A stretch of 64,000 nt of DNA, from positions 34,734,364 through 34,798,363 of the forward strand of contig JABBOT010000080.1 of NCBI GenBank assembly GCA_016165875.1, written 5' to 3'. Shown one piece after another: positions 1 through 12,366 of the stretch (positions within the stretch are counted from its first letter, which is position 1; every line of letters begins with the position of its first letter). The DNA is from Acanthopleura granulata (taxonomy: Eukaryota; Mollusca; Polyplacophora; Chitonida; Chitonidae). Below the pieces are notes generated by a model. That model worked only from the letters and a program-made list of their open reading frames with translations. It was not told the origin of the DNA and made no database searches. The position numbers were made by a program, and so were the translations under genes.

Positions 1-3000
1 CCTCTGTAGGTCAGCCGTGGTTATCTCTGCACATTCTGCTTTCATCTGTATCATACGATTTCTTGACCATCACTCGCTTGTATCAGCCGTGAAGTAGTCC
101 TATCCGTGACGATTACAATGGGTGTTATAGGCCTACAGATCAGGGCTGGTATACACCAAGCGTCTTTGGACTTAATTCAACACTTATAACAGAAATTAGA
201 TCATGAATGTCTAATGTAGGGCTCTTGATGCATCACCGAGAGCTATACTTCCTACACCCAGCTGGTCTTCCACTGAAAGGTCACATGCTCGAATCCAACT
301 CCAGTCTGCACTGTCGCTGTTATAAAAACGTCTGTGTACCACAGGTTCCGCAACTGTAACAAAACTGAACATCACCAAAGGCACACCTGCCACAGGTGTA
401 CCAACAATACCCATGTTTTCCCCCTAAATACATAAGTTGTGTACATACCTGTAGAGTACAAAAAGGTGTAGATGTTATAGTTGTATGTACTGGCTGTGAT
501 ACAAAGTCGGTTTTGTGGAGAGGGTATAAACCAACAATTCTTGAGTATACTGTGTTTAGTATCACCAAGCAGGTACTTAAATTAATATCTGTGATTCAGT
601 GGTTTCAGATCCATCTCAGAAGTATCAAATTTCACATCTGTGTATACGAACGGTGAAACGGACATCGTGAAATCTGCCTCAGAGAAGTATAAGGAAGTAA
701 GAGTACGTCATCCACACAGATCGGCTATGGCAATAAAGTGATCACCTCTGTATACCTTTGCGTAGCTGTGTACATATTACATAGGTACCGACCCAGGTTT
801 ATACGTCTACCCATATCTTGCCACAGAAAAAAAACCCGGTAGAATTTGAGAAAGGCATAGCTGTGATGTGTCTATAGATATGAGGACAAAATGACACAGG
901 AATTCGGTGACCTCGGTACTGAGTAAGTCTTTCAGATTGTGCAATCGCTTCGAGCAGTCCCTGGGTGATACTACAATGGGGTGATTGTGTAATAATGGAG
1001 TTATCCAACCCCCATACACGCAGCCTTACAAGATTACACAGCGATCAATCTGGATCAAATGACTGGCTGGCCAGTCTAGCTGTAAAGCTATCAAAAAAGA
1101 CATTGAATAAATAATGGGAAAATACGTCTAAATAAATAAACATTTTTGTACTTTGAACTAAGGAACAGATCATACTGATTGGTACCCTGTTTTGGATCAC
1201 ATCATCCGGTAGAAATGGCGTCAGAGTTTTAGGCCACAGCAAGTGCGTCTAAATGGTAGCTGGTAATGGTAATTAACAGCGCTCTGTATACTACGAAAGA
1301 GATTTAAATACCAACATTTTTTACTTTAACTTTTGACCTCTACTGAAATGGCTTTATGGAATTAGTTGTTAATCAATTATAAAGGTCTTTTAAAGTAATG
1401 TTTCATTTTTAAACGATAACTGTATTTTTTTTCTCCTCAAAAGCACAAAGTATACAAGTGTAAGTTGGATTTGCGGACATATTTTCTCAATTTTTAACGA
1501 CGAATTAAGACTGTTTAAATCTAAGCAAACTGCCCGAGCTCAGTAGATTAGATATATATTAATTCTTTTTGCCGAAAATTAACAATAAAAGCTGGCTTCA
1601 GTGTGCGGTCTCAAAAGGCCAGTGAAGACATAAATCTATGTTTCATGTTTCAAGTGAAACAATTAAGTGAACATAGACTAGAGGTTAGGCTACAGTTTAC
1701 AGATTGCAATGAGTTTCAAATGACGCTTATGTCATCTGTTTTTTTATTTATCTTTTTTGACTATTAGGCTTACAGATGTCAAAGATTTCAGCAATGAGTA
1801 GAGGCTATAAATCCTTCATCCGGATACTCACACATGGCTGTTAGTTGTACAACATTCAACTTTCAATTTCTAAGCTTTCTTTTAAAAAAGAAGTGGGATT
1901 TCAAGCTGAAATGACAACCAATGAGAACACTCACACTTCAGCAACACGTTCAAGAAAATCACCATTCAAGGGAGTTAATCCTTGCAGCTATGTTGATACC
2001 AATATTTCCCCATAACTCTCCCTCGGATGGAGAGATGGGTCACTTTTCAGTTGTCCAAGAATAGTAGCTTGTTCAAATCCACCTCGCTCTCATTCAGGTG
2101 CAGCTCCAGGAGGTTTGTCAGGTACCTAAGTGTTTTCGATAACACCGAAATGCCCATGCGTTAAACAGAAAGGAAACAAGAAAATAAATATTCCATTATA
2201 TGAATTGTTGTCCACTGTGTTCTCCTTTAAGACGCATGACACTCGGTCAGTGAGATTGCATGTTGTAATCCAGACCTTCGGTTGCCCGGATGAGACCTTA
2301 GGTCAGGAGATTTGTAGGGTATCTGGTGAGGGGTATTGGTTTGGCCGGCTTAATTCCTCTGGGAATAAAACTACCGCCGCCATATACTCTTTAAAAAGTA
2401 CTGTATAAGAGGGGTGAACATTATACTGTGGTAAAAATGCACAAAATGCACAATACATATTTTGTAATACACCCACACTGACGTGTGTATCATTGACACA
2501 CAATGTGTGTACCACTGATATACATGCATTCAGGAAGAGCAAATTTGTACAATTTTGGAGAGTAGGGTGCCAAAAAAAAAAGAGAGAGAGAGAAACGCAA
2601 AGGGGAATTTTTTTTAAATGATAAATCTGAGGAAAAGGAAATCTAATGCAATTTCATTTTCAGCAAATTCCCTCAAGGAGAAAGTCAGAATGGCCCATAT
2701 TCAGTAATAAGCAGCAGAAGGTCATTTAGCGATATAATACCAAGTCATGCACAAGTGGGCCATCTCATCTCATCTCAGTATCTGGTGTGACTACCATACA
2801 CATGGAATAATACTGACTACGGCATAAAACCGTAAAATCAAATAAATAAATAAATAAATAAGTACAACTATCAGAAATCGCGATTCCACGATTCCTGTGA
2901 ATACAACCACATATACGATTCTAATCTCAAAATGTATACGATGTTTGTTCAGCCCAGGCCTGTACATAACAGGCGAACATGCGACAGAATATATACATGA

Positions 3001-5380
3001 GCTGCAGATACCGTACTTATAAACCCGACGCGTATACATGCGCTGTAGACACTGCACTATAAACCCGACTTGTATACATGCATGTGTACATTCGAAAATT
3101 TATAGATATCTCTGTATGTATTTGGTGTTACCTGTATACCACTTCAATAAGGCCACGTACAGGTACGATGTAATACATATATAAGTTCGTGAGAACCCAA
3201 AGGGGATGTCTCTCTTTCTACTGGGTGCTAAAACAAAATGTTTATGAATTTGCTGTCTACAAATGAACACAAATCTACCTATATAGAGTCATGGGCTTGA
3301 ACGTTCCTGGCACAGCACAAGACTAGGGATACCTGGGTCAGATCCCTCTAAGTTCGGGTGTCATAAATGATGCACATAATGTCTGAGTCCTCTGTCACCT
3401 CCTCTCTATATCTCTTATGAGGCTTTCGGTCTGACTTGAACTTAGTTTCCTCACTTCTTCTGCTTCCTTTTAGCCATTTGTGTCCGCGTTATGCAAAACC
3501 GATCCTAGGCAACTCGCTGAAGTAATTTCTTTCGACTCTGTTTTGTAGATCTTAGTTGAAGATTGACAAAAAGTACAACACACCTGGACGACCAGAAAAA
3601 AACTTTAGAGCCGTGAAGTTTTTGGGCCGAATCGATTTTTTTTCGTTTAGCGGGCCAGTGAAGTGTATGAAAAACTTCCAGAGACACAGATTTGTGATCT
3701 GTGGTGTATTGCTGAAGGGTTGTGTCAAGGTTTTCAGAGCAGATTTCACAAAGAAATGGTACCGTAACAATCTGGCATATGGTTTACGGTTTCATCGTGA
3801 CTTAATGGAGGAGACTGGAACATTTCATTGTTGAACGTCAACCTGCCATAAGGTTATATCTTACATGGACATCTTCGCGTTTTGTCACATGGTTCACATT
3901 ACGCATCTCTTTTACCTGGATGGGAAATCGTCCCAGGACTGAGGAGTGTATTTATTGCAGGAGTGAGGTCTATTTTGTCGTGCAGAAAAAGTCAGAAAAT
4001 TTTCTTGAATATCAAGTACAGTTAATATACAAAATATCTGTGAAAAAACTGAAGTGGTGTGATTCATACTTTTTGTTTTATCAGAAGAGAAAAGTAAGGT
4101 CAAAAGCTATTTTCGCTATTTTAGGGCGTTTTGTTGAGGAGATTCCCACCATAATAAAAATATGTTTGCGTGAACCCAAATCATTTGTGCGTACTTGAAG
4201 TTAAGCTGGAGAGTTCTAATATATTACGAAGTATCATGTTGGTACACTCAATCATATTTTTGTAAATCGACAAAAATATTTTCTAGTGGCATTGAAACTG
4301 CATATTCACCATGATAGCTCATGGCTTATACATTGTTGTTCCCCAAAGTAGAGCGGTAACACATGTGACTAACAATCCAGAATTTGCTAAATTTCGAAAG
4401 TTCGAGCCCTATCACTGTTTACGCTTTTTTAGTAACGTGAGTGATGGAGAAAATGGTTCAACCAGGCAAGATACCAGACTTATTTGTATACATTTTTCAA
4501 ATCTCCACATTAGATATGTTTGCTAATATAATAAATTCATAGATAATATATGGTACATATTTCCACTGAAAGCTCAATGCAGTCAAAAATATGTAAGTGA
4601 TGTTATCGGCCTATTTAACGCGTCACACGTTGTCAGACTGTTGAAAAGTTACATTGTGGGGAAAGGTCCCTACATTTGTGTATGATTTCTCCTTAATAAA
4701 TATATTCACAATATCATTCGTAAGACAAAACTTGTCTTAAATCCAACTTCCCACAGATCTGACTGGGAGAGGGTCAAATTATTGTGTAAAAACACACGGC
4801 AGACGCTCATGGTTAGTAACGAATATTTTTTATTGCTGTCCTATTTCACAGCAAGACCTGTTATATAACTACTTGAACCGTAAACCGGGGAAGTCCTTGA
4901 GGTATTGTGCAGTAGATATGTCACTGTGAGGAGGTTGGCAATATCGCAATCTGATCGACAGGGGGGTTATTTCTCACTTGGTTGCAAGGGATCGTTTGGC
5001 CATATCCTAACCAGTAGGACGACCATGACATAGCCATACTGATACACTGAATTTTAAGCTCGATATTTCCCAACAAGTGACTGAGAGCAGCAAGAACAAA
5101 ATAAAAAGTAGGCATTGTGGACGGCCGTGTTGATGACAACGCAGGGTTCAGGTTTGTGTTAGGAAATAAGAAAAAGACACTCAGAAGAAGTTTCTGTACT
5201 CCGCGACGATCAAAGTTGGGCCCTTGGCACGGACCGGATATCAATTGACAGGAATGGTCATAAGCGCAAAGTGGACGCATTTTAAGACTGGTGAGTCAAT
5301 TGCCAAAGATACTAATAAAAGGCTTAATTTTTCGTGTAAGGTTGAACCATCACGAACCTGTGATAGATGATTCACCAAAA
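1..5380. other. Intergenic DNA with no recognisable gene
   Basis: I find no protein family here. Several 60-120 codon open frames exist on both strands, but none shows a known motif, and the longest (119 codons, minus strand, 4921-5280) resembles nothing I know. The interval holds a short A-run plus GA microsatellite near 2570-2592 and the 3' tail of a SINE at about 2802-2862. A Cys-rich minus-strand stretch near 320-460 follows a plausible splice acceptor, but I cannot match it to a family. Confidence 0.6.
2802..2862 (+). repeat. 3' tail of a tRNA-derived SINE
   Basis: The stretch reads like the end of the SINE seen complete around 39.6 kb: a degenerate 'gactacggcataaaac' followed by five AAATA-type units. 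The tRNA-like head and body are missing, so this is a 5'-truncated or eroded copy. Assignment rests on similarity to the other copies in this window and on recalled molluscan SINE tails. Confidence 0.6.
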
Positions 5381-6537
5381 CGATGGAGAAGAGGACGATA
5401 ACTTATCAGAAAGAGATCGAATAAGAATGAAGTCTCGCAATTGGGAGTTCAGAGGAAGATGCCACTGAAAAGTCTCCCCAAATCCTAATCTACTTAGCAG
5501 GTATACTGACGAATGCCGAATCTGGACTTCCTGTAAGGGCATTTAGTACCGTAGTCATGAACACCCGATGTATTGGAGGAGATCAAGCTGATCATATGGG
5601 GAAAGCGAGACGGACTTCTCTGGGCAATAGACATCTTCAGGCATTGACGCAGGGTGATGGTGACGAAAGAGAACTATGCTTACCTGTAATATGCCCGATC
5701 AGTGGCTTTGTTGGTCTACTCGGCGAAGAGCGTATGAAACCTGACTGAATGAAACTTCTATTGGAATTGATGTCCAGGGCTTGTAAATGTCCCGTCCAGG
5801 AATACATAGTGCTAACTACGGTTGCACCGAGTCATTTTTTGGAGCGCCATGTGTCTGTAGATTACTTGCTGGGAAGTACTTGTAAACCAGTGTCCGCAAG
5901 TCAGGGTGGTTTATCCGTTCCATAAACCAGCTTTTAGAAATTCTGGAGGCAATTTTAACTGATTTGCCTCATTTCGGTGACAGATGCCAGACTGTCCTCA
6001 TCATTTTAAGAACAATTTCTGAGAAATTGCAACCGGTGATTGATTCGGATGTTTCCAGTCTTCAGATTAAAATAACTACTGTCAAAAAGCGAGCAATTGA
6101 TCTTCAGAACAAAACTCCAGATAAAAATGCAAATACAAAACTTAAAAACTACGTCTTCGGCGTTAAGCCTCCAATCATTGTTGTAGAGGAGTCGAAGTTA
6201 TGCAATCGCACATTATTACATCTTATATCCAGTGTGTGAACACGTTATCCTCATTGGCGACCAGAAACAATTTCGACCCTCTCCCTTACACGAATTAGCC
6301 AAACATTTCAGCCTTGAGCTGTGTCTTTTGGAGCGCATGGTAACGAGGGGATTCGCTGTGACTCTCTGGAACTACAACACCGGATGAGACCAGAGATAGC
6401 TGATCTCATGTGCTTCATATACCCTGACCGGAGGACCCACGAATCGGTTCGTAACACAGAGTCAGTGAAGGTCCTCAGTTGTAACCATCGGTAACCCTCA
6501 TTGACCATCGGTCTCCAGAGGTGAAACACAAACAACA

Positions 6538-7017
6538 ATGTATCATAACAAGCAGGAGTCTCTTTTCCTGGCTGTATTCTGTCGTTACCTCCTTCTCCAG
6601 AGATATGAACTCTCCCAAATCACCGTTCTCACCACGTACTCGGGACAGGTGTTTGAGCTGAAGAAAGCCATACCCAAAAGGTCATTTGAAGGAGTTAGAA
6701 TTACGACAGTAGATAATTACCAAGGAGTAAAAAATGACATTATACTTCTGACTCTTGTGTGCAGCAACACTGTGGGATCCGTTGGGTTTTTAAACGTCGA
6801 AAATCGAGTTTGCGTCACGATAGCCAACTTTACCCTGCTCTCATCACAGAGCCCACTGTGGTGTAGAATCGTCAGTTTGCTGAAATCTAGGGACAGATGT
6901 GGCGAAAAATTACTACTTTACTTTCAGAATCACCCCAACCACAGGGAAATTTGCATCAGGACAGAAAAGGGCTTTCCGCTAACCTTCAAAGGTGGGTGTA
7001 TTCGTCCTTGTGAATAG
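6538..7017 (+). pseudogene. Longest open remnant of the ZNFX1-like pseudogene (helicase lobe 2)
   Basis: This 159-codon open stretch corresponds to ZNFX1 residues ~1638-1802. It keeps 'TVDNYQG' (helicase motif V) and 'SVGFLNVENRVCVT'. A 30-bp in-frame deletion (between the codons for V-T and I-A-N) removes the equivalent of residues 1729-1738, which carry motif VI 'SRARKG' with the arginine finger. By eye the DNA at 6640-6825 is about 93% identical to the intact gene. A TAG stop ends the frame where the zinc-finger array begins. Even if translated it could not be an active helicase. It is more likely a relic than a gene. Confidence 0.85.
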
Positions 7018-8179
7018 AGGCTCTCCTGCAGACACCAGTGCGGAAAGTCCTGCCAGGTCCTGGGCCTTGACCATCAAAACACACTGTGTAAAAACGGTGC
7101 ACAAATAGGTGTAGATTAGGAAACAAATTCAAAAAAAGATGTTATGGAGATTGTGACAAATGTGAAATAATGGTAATGAAATCTATTTCGAAATGCGTTC
7201 ACAGGCAACGTGCCTTGCCATCAAGACCCAAAAACTTTCGTCTTTCAGGCAGACTAGTCTCCTACTCCTTCATGTGGTCATCCCTGTGCTCGAAAATGTA
7301 GTGAAAGTCACACTGAAGAATGTTAAGTGGAAACTGACCGTGTGGACATTTGGTGACAACGGCGTGTCACAATGATCCCAATGACTTTCCGTGTTCGGAA
7401 TCTTGTACTGCCACCCTCGACTGCGATCATCGTTGTGCCGGGACATGTTCAAGGTGTCTGCAGGGACGACTGCACGAGGCGTGTAAGTACAGAGGTAGAG
7501 GAACCTTAGTTTGTGGCCATGAGTGTCGACAGAACTGCACGAAAACGTCCCTTTTGTAGAAGAAAGTGTGAAAACAAATGTGTGCATAGTGCCGTGAGAA
7601 AACTTGTGGAGATGCACGCACTCCGTGTGCCGAGCCGTGTGCATGGTCTTGCAACCACTGTACATGAACAAAGCGGTGTGGTGAAATCTACGACAGGCCT
7701 GCATGTGACGAAGCCTGTCGAAAACGTCTCCGATGTGGGTACGATTGTATAGGGCTTTCTGGAGAAGAATGCCCTCGATTCATTCTCACTGTAATGTCAC
7801 ATTTGTAACAAGGACGAAGTTTGAGAAATATTTTTTGGTAGAGAAGAGGACTTAAGCGCACGGTTCATAGGTCTGGAAGACTGTGGCCACGTGCAGGCAC
7901 TGACATCGGATCCGACATAAAGCTGTCGGATCTCTCGCTGGCTCAGCGGTATAAAGCGGTGTCCTCTCACAGTTCTGGACATCTGCAAAATCCTTCCTGC
8001 CGTCAGATATGGGGCAAACTCTTGAGAAGGACGTTAATCACTGATCAAATAAATTATTAAATATATAAATCTGGCTGTGAGGGCACAATCAAACTTAGAA
8101 TTGGATATGGCCAGTTTCATTCTCACCAAGCTTGCAGGAGCCAGGTACATGTATATCGCTATTGTTATTGCTTTGACAG

Positions 8180-8265
8180 GACACATCTATGTCATCGGGG
8201 AATACAGCGGTGCGACGGCGGAAGGCGTGTGCTCAGATTGCCGGGATAAGATTGGAGGTAGAATG
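8180..8265 (+). pseudogene. RZ-type zinc finger 3' exon of the pseudogene
   Basis: A pyrimidine-rich tract ending 'tttgacag' is followed by codons reading H-I-Y-V-I-G-E and later C-S-D-C-R-D-K-I-G-G, matching the RZ finger of ZNFX1 in the same splice phase (a G carried over, then GA CAC). The histidine and the closing C-x-x-C are present. The cysteine of 'GEC' is replaced by tyrosine and a stop follows shortly after. This exon is much more diverged from the intact copy than the pseudogene's helicase core. The upstream half of the finger (F-K-C-E-N) was not found. Confidence 0.7.
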
Positions 8266-8424
8266 TGAGATCTTCGTACTGACAACCGTCCAGCTTAATG
8301 GAAGACGAGTCCGTCAACAGCCTAAGCATCTGTTTTGAAGAAACATGGTTTCATTCTGTGTCAAATTGTCAAAGTGGTATCGTATCTTATATATTTCTGT
8401 GACACTATACGTTAACAAATGTCT

Positions 8425-8436
8425 CACATACACACG

Positions 8437-8501
<65 letters not shown>
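8425..8501. repeat. CA/TA microsatellite
   Basis: A short (CA)n tract runs into about 57 bp of uninterrupted TA dinucleotides at about 8445-8501, immediately before a SINE body. Open frames across it are simple-sequence artefacts. Confidence 0.95.
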
Positions 8502-8502
<1 letters not shown>

Positions 8503-8503
<1 letters not shown>

Positions 8504-8640
8504 AGCCTCTTATCAATCGGGGCTCAGGCTGGCTTCTATTCCTGTGGTATGTGGGAAGGCCTGCCAGCATCCTGCGGATGCTCTTAGGTTTTCCCCGAGC
8601 TCTGCCAGGTTTCCTCCCACCCTGATGCTGGTCGCCCTCA
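8503..8640 (+). repeat. SINE body fragment
   Basis: 'ggtatgtgggaaggcctgcc' and 'ccgagctctgccaggtttcc' followed by a 'gatgctggtcgcc' block match the central body of the SINE at 39.6 and 44.1 kb. The tRNA-like head is absent and the tail is replaced by a second short TA run (8641-8652). An impure poly-A tract lies at 8682-8723. Confidence 0.75.
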
Positions 8641-8681
8641 TATATATATATACAAGTAAGCCATATATTCATGACTGCGAC

Positions 8682-8723
8682 AAAAAAAAAAAAAAAAAAA
8701 GAAAAAAAAGAAAAAAAAAAAAA
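8682..8723 (+). repeat. Impure poly-A tract
   Basis: Two short G interruptions break an otherwise continuous A run. It lies about 40 bp past the SINE body and could be the A-rich end of an inserted retroposon. Confidence 0.85.
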
Positions 8724-11700
8724 CCCCAATAAAACCCCACTCAATATATATTAGTGCATTTCCACTGATAATCAAGTCGTCTTAATATAATGATTATCGC
8801 ATAACGCCGATAATATTGCAATCCATTTGTGCAGAAGTAATTTTAAGTCATACACACACTCACGGAGGTGATGTATCGATAACACATGTATTCCACTACA
8901 TTTCTGTGATACCAGGTTAACTAGTGTCAGTCTCAAGGAAACCGTGCTTTAGGTTTCGACATAAAAATATGACTCAGTCATAGAGAGCCAAAGGACATGT
9001 GTACATACGTAAAATAAAATATGTATATATGGTGGTATTTTTTTCTACCTTTAATTTATTAAATTCTGACATCAAACTTAAGCGTTATCCATTTAACTGT
9101 GTTGCATTACTCTGTACTTTTAAGACCGTGAAATGCAGAGAAAATGAAGTCAAACAACGAAGACAGTTTGACAGTTAACATCTGGTCACAGAGGAAGTAA
9201 GAGGGCGCAAAGTAAACCAGCACGGCGTCAGCAATGAGTGTGGTATGTCACATCTGATCACGTATGGCAGCTGAAGTGCCGAATAAAGTACTTGTAACGC
9301 GTGGCAGGATAAACTAGAGCAGACAAAACAGCCTTTTCATAGACATCTCCATGGTGAATTGGAGAACAAAGCAAAAGCATGGGTGAGTCATACTAAATCT
9401 GTGGCAGTAGTATGATAATCGCGAACTGTTCCCCATAAGACCGGCGGAATACAAAAATAGTACAGTAGTCTAAAGTCGTATAATGAGACTGCACAAATGG
9501 CCCGGTTTGGTAGCTCTCAACAGGATGTGCACATACCGGACACAAACATAAACAGGTTGTCCTGACATTGTAAGTCGACCTACCCTTTTTCTGATTTTTT
9601 TCATTATACTCTAATAAACGAGATTTTGAAAAATGGACAAACTGAATATGGATGGAGAAACGAAATGTGTATCACCACCAGAGCAGTGTATTGTCCTGCC
9701 TGTTTTATGTGCCAGTGAAATGTCTAAAACGTCGAAGAGTCAAATGAATCTGTGTGAACGATAGACTAACCAGTGTTTCGATTGTGCTACTTGTTTCATG
9801 CAAAATATAAAAGGAGTCCAAATCTGTACGAACCAGCCTTCGTGCTCTCCTGCCAATTTTGAGCAGTAATCACAAACAAATCATTGTACACTGTTCTGCC
9901 GGTTTGGTCACAAACTGAAAATAGTCACTGGATTGAGTACGAACATTAAAGCTGACCAATTCTGCCCTCTGCTGCCATCCGCAAGCCTGACGTGAGACTA
10001 TGAATTAGGTTGTTCCTAACCAATTTGCGAAGAGTCCTGATCCCAGGATCACGAAACTGTCTTAGACGTAGGCCAAACTTAATCTTAACCTCAACAGTTT
10101 ACTGCGTTAACACAAAGACTTCCATAGTGCTCCACCCACTTCCGCTCAAGTTCAAGTTTAACGCCATACTAGAGACTATCACCATTCAGAGAAAATTCTA
10201 GTGATTTGATTGGTTTAAATGCCTGACATAGCAGACCGAATGTGACGGAATTCCCGGTGTAAAACGCACGAACGCAATTTGTAAAGAAAAAGGAAGACAA
10301 CTTTGCACTGGTAAAAACAATTTTTTTTGTCGTCTGCTTCGATTGTGTCAAACTCCGAAAAACAAAAACTTTCTGCGTCTCATACTAATAAAAAGATTCT
10401 GGCAAAAACAATAAAAAAACAGTATTCCGAAAAATGCGAAAGAATCAAATGAGCATTCTGCAGTAACTGTTCATTCGTACCGTACTGGAAAGTGCAGTCA
10501 GAAGGTTTTCCAGTTTCCCCCAGAAAGATCAGATGAATCCCTAAAACACTCATCTTGCCATGCAGGTCCGAAAACAGGATTGTGTAAATCATTTGAATGG
10601 TTCGTTCATACACAGTTAAATCACCATCTGAAAGCTCCTGTGCCCGAACAAATGTTAGTTGTGATAATCAATTTCATCTCTGGCCTGTTTATTGGCGTAC
10701 GTGTTGGGTAACTTCACAAACTCGATATGGGCGAAAGCTGAAAGTGCCGAGATTTCTCCTGCCGTACCACCCATGCACATCATCATTCAGATCGGCAAGT
10801 TCTCTTTCTAAACAATCGCCAAAATCACATCCAATAACGATCTGCTGTCATCCCTTCTTCTTCGCGCCTTTATATTTGACAGCCGCTGACCATGACTTTG
10901 ACCTAAATCAGCTGTTCTACCACTCTGTTGACCGTAGGTCCGTGCACGGTAACGTCACTGTAACGTTTAATAACAGTACAATACAGTCAATGAACAGTGA
11001 AGGGACTTGCGGACACGGACAGTAACGATTCAGAGAGTTTCACTAAGAGACACAGCTCCGTGACGGCAGTTATTTGGCCCGGCCTGGAAAGCGTCGATAG
11101 TTTTCCGAATTTTACGTCTGAAAAATGCTCTTCAGAGTGATGAATTTGTTATGTGACGATCTTCCCAGAAGATCGTCACATAACTGATAATATTTCACTT
11201 TTACAATGGAGGTCAGTTTTATGGGTGCAGAAAATCGGAATGCCCGCAGGAAACCACCGAAGTTCCTCATCTGTCACGTATAGGCGTGCACAGTTTATTG
11301 GTGGAATGGTCAAAGGTCAGTTGCAATTATTGACAATTATTGAACTCCCTTTCTGTCTTATCGACACACTGCAGGAGCGGAGCAGGACGAAGTACATATT
11401 CCCTGTCCTGGGTTTGCAAAATGTCATCTCGTGTGTTCCAGCGATTCAAAGGCACATAGCCAATACCAGCTCCCTTCCTCTTAAAGCAACATCACATGAG
11501 CAAAACGCATAGTTATGCCAGGTGAACCAGGATAAAGAGATTAACAATTCCGCGAAATGTGTATACAACCTTTGTTATTATAAACCGAACGCGTCGGCTT
11601 ATTTCCTTAGAGTAAAGGTATTGGAAAGTCACGCATGGCTATAAATAGGGATACAAACATACTTTTGGCTACAGTTGTATATCCAATGGATAATAAATAT

Positions 11701-12140
11701 CTTTACTATAGTTTCTATTGCCTATGAATGTCAAAGCAAGTAACTATAATGCGAGGGTTGCTAAAAGCTATACCTTCTGACATACATTTAAACTGATAAT
11801 TAAAAATAAATATAAACTATGAATGGTATATTGGACTCAAAAGGTTATATTGTCAATAATGCAACAGTAGGGATATAAACTTGTAAAGAAAAAGGTTAAC
11901 ACTAAGTTTAAAATATAATGCAAAAGATCCTTTTATTTTCTTTTTACATGCAGACGAATTGCGGATAGCGTGTGGCGAATTGCATAATTACTTGTTTTCC
12001 ATCTCACATTATTTAACAATTGCTAATAAACAACAACACTTAATTAAAAAGCCTTGAAACAAAACTTCAGACAGACGCAAATAACAATCAGGAAGCAAAT
12101 TTATCACATATAATGAATAAAGGACACTGCATAAAGTTTA
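8724..12140. other. Non-coding spacer between the ZNFX1 relic and ZNFX1
   Basis: I see no recognisable gene. A 142-codon open frame at 10597-11025 (+) has no identifiable motif. The one clear structure is the perfect inverted repeat at 11148-11184. Confidence 0.6.
11148..11184. repeat. Perfect 17-bp inverted repeat with 3-nt loop
   Basis: The left arm gttatgtgacgatcttc is followed by cca and then by its exact reverse complement. The first flanking bases (t and t) do not pair, so the symmetry ends sharply. Seventeen matched pairs around a 3-nt loop is unlikely by chance in 64 kb. It could be a fold-back scar, the tip of a foldback element or an RNA hairpin. Nothing nearby tells which. Confidence 0.9.
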
Positions 12141-12366
12141 GAAAAATATTTCACTTATAGGCCTACGGTGGCGGCCAGCGTTATGGTGGGAGAAAAGCCG
12201 GGCAGAGCCCGGGGGAAACCTACGACAATCCACAGATTATTGGCAGATCTTCCCATTTAAGACCAGGGAGAAAGCCAGCATGATCTGCATGGACTTGAAC
12301 TCACAGCGACCGCACTGGTAAGAGGCTTCTTGGTCATTACGTTGCGCTGGCGCGCAATCAGTTATA
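12141..12366 (-). repeat. tRNA-derived SINE, minus strand
   Basis: On the minus strand it begins with a tRNA-like head ('gcgcgccagcgcaacgtaat', then 'gctgtgagttcaagtcc' resembling a pol III B box). It continues with the body 'gtttcccccgggctctgcc', then 'ccaccataacgctggccgcc' and 'tataagtgaaatatt'. It is the best-preserved body in the window, but its A-rich tail has decayed. Confidence 0.82.

Larger units (their letters stand above)
5382..8330 (+). pseudogene. ZNFX1: ZNFX1-like pseudogene (broken, internally deleted paralogue)
   Basis: Plus-strand pieces align in order to the intact ZNFX1 of this window, but with stops, frame changes and large deletions. About 5595-6120 matches residues 455-635 (for example 'FLERHVSVDYLL' against 'FLEHHVSLHYLQ'), roughly 50% identical by eye. 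The sequence then jumps to residue ~1500, so the Walker A motif and helicase insert are gone. 6160-6490 keeps the Walker B-like 'IIVVEES', 'ILIGDQKQFRPSP' and 'QHRMRPEIADLM', in shifted frames. 6538-7014 is an open stretch covering the C-terminal RecA lobe without motif VI. 7018-7890 is a frameshifted NFX1 zinc-finger array. The following coiled coil is deleted. 8180-8265 is an RZ-finger 3' exon still preceded by a polypyrimidine tract and AG. The retained splice acceptor argues for DNA-level duplication rather than retrotransposition. An acidic frame at 5382-5465 may be an N-terminal remnant. Confidence 0.92.

Noticed and set aside
320..568. Cys-rich minus-strand frame (C-x-x-C-G-x-C pattern) after a plausible splice acceptor
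   Set aside because: Could be an exon of a zinc-ribbon protein, but the cysteine spacing fits no family I know and the frame ends quickly.
4921..5280. 119-codon open frame on the minus strand just upstream of the ZNFX1 relic
   Set aside because: No motif, no recognisable splice context and no counterpart elsewhere; length is within chance for 64 kb.
5382..8330. Interpretation of the ZNFX1 relic as a processed retrocopy
   Set aside because: A pyrimidine tract and AG acceptor remain just before the RZ exon at the same phase as in the intact gene, and no poly-A tail directly follows.
8344..8732. Open frames rich in I-Y repeats or K/F runs
   Set aside because: Translation of TA microsatellite and poly-A tract.
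10597..11025. 142-codon open frame on the plus strand
   Set aside because: No domain or repeat, and composition looks like non-coding DNA.
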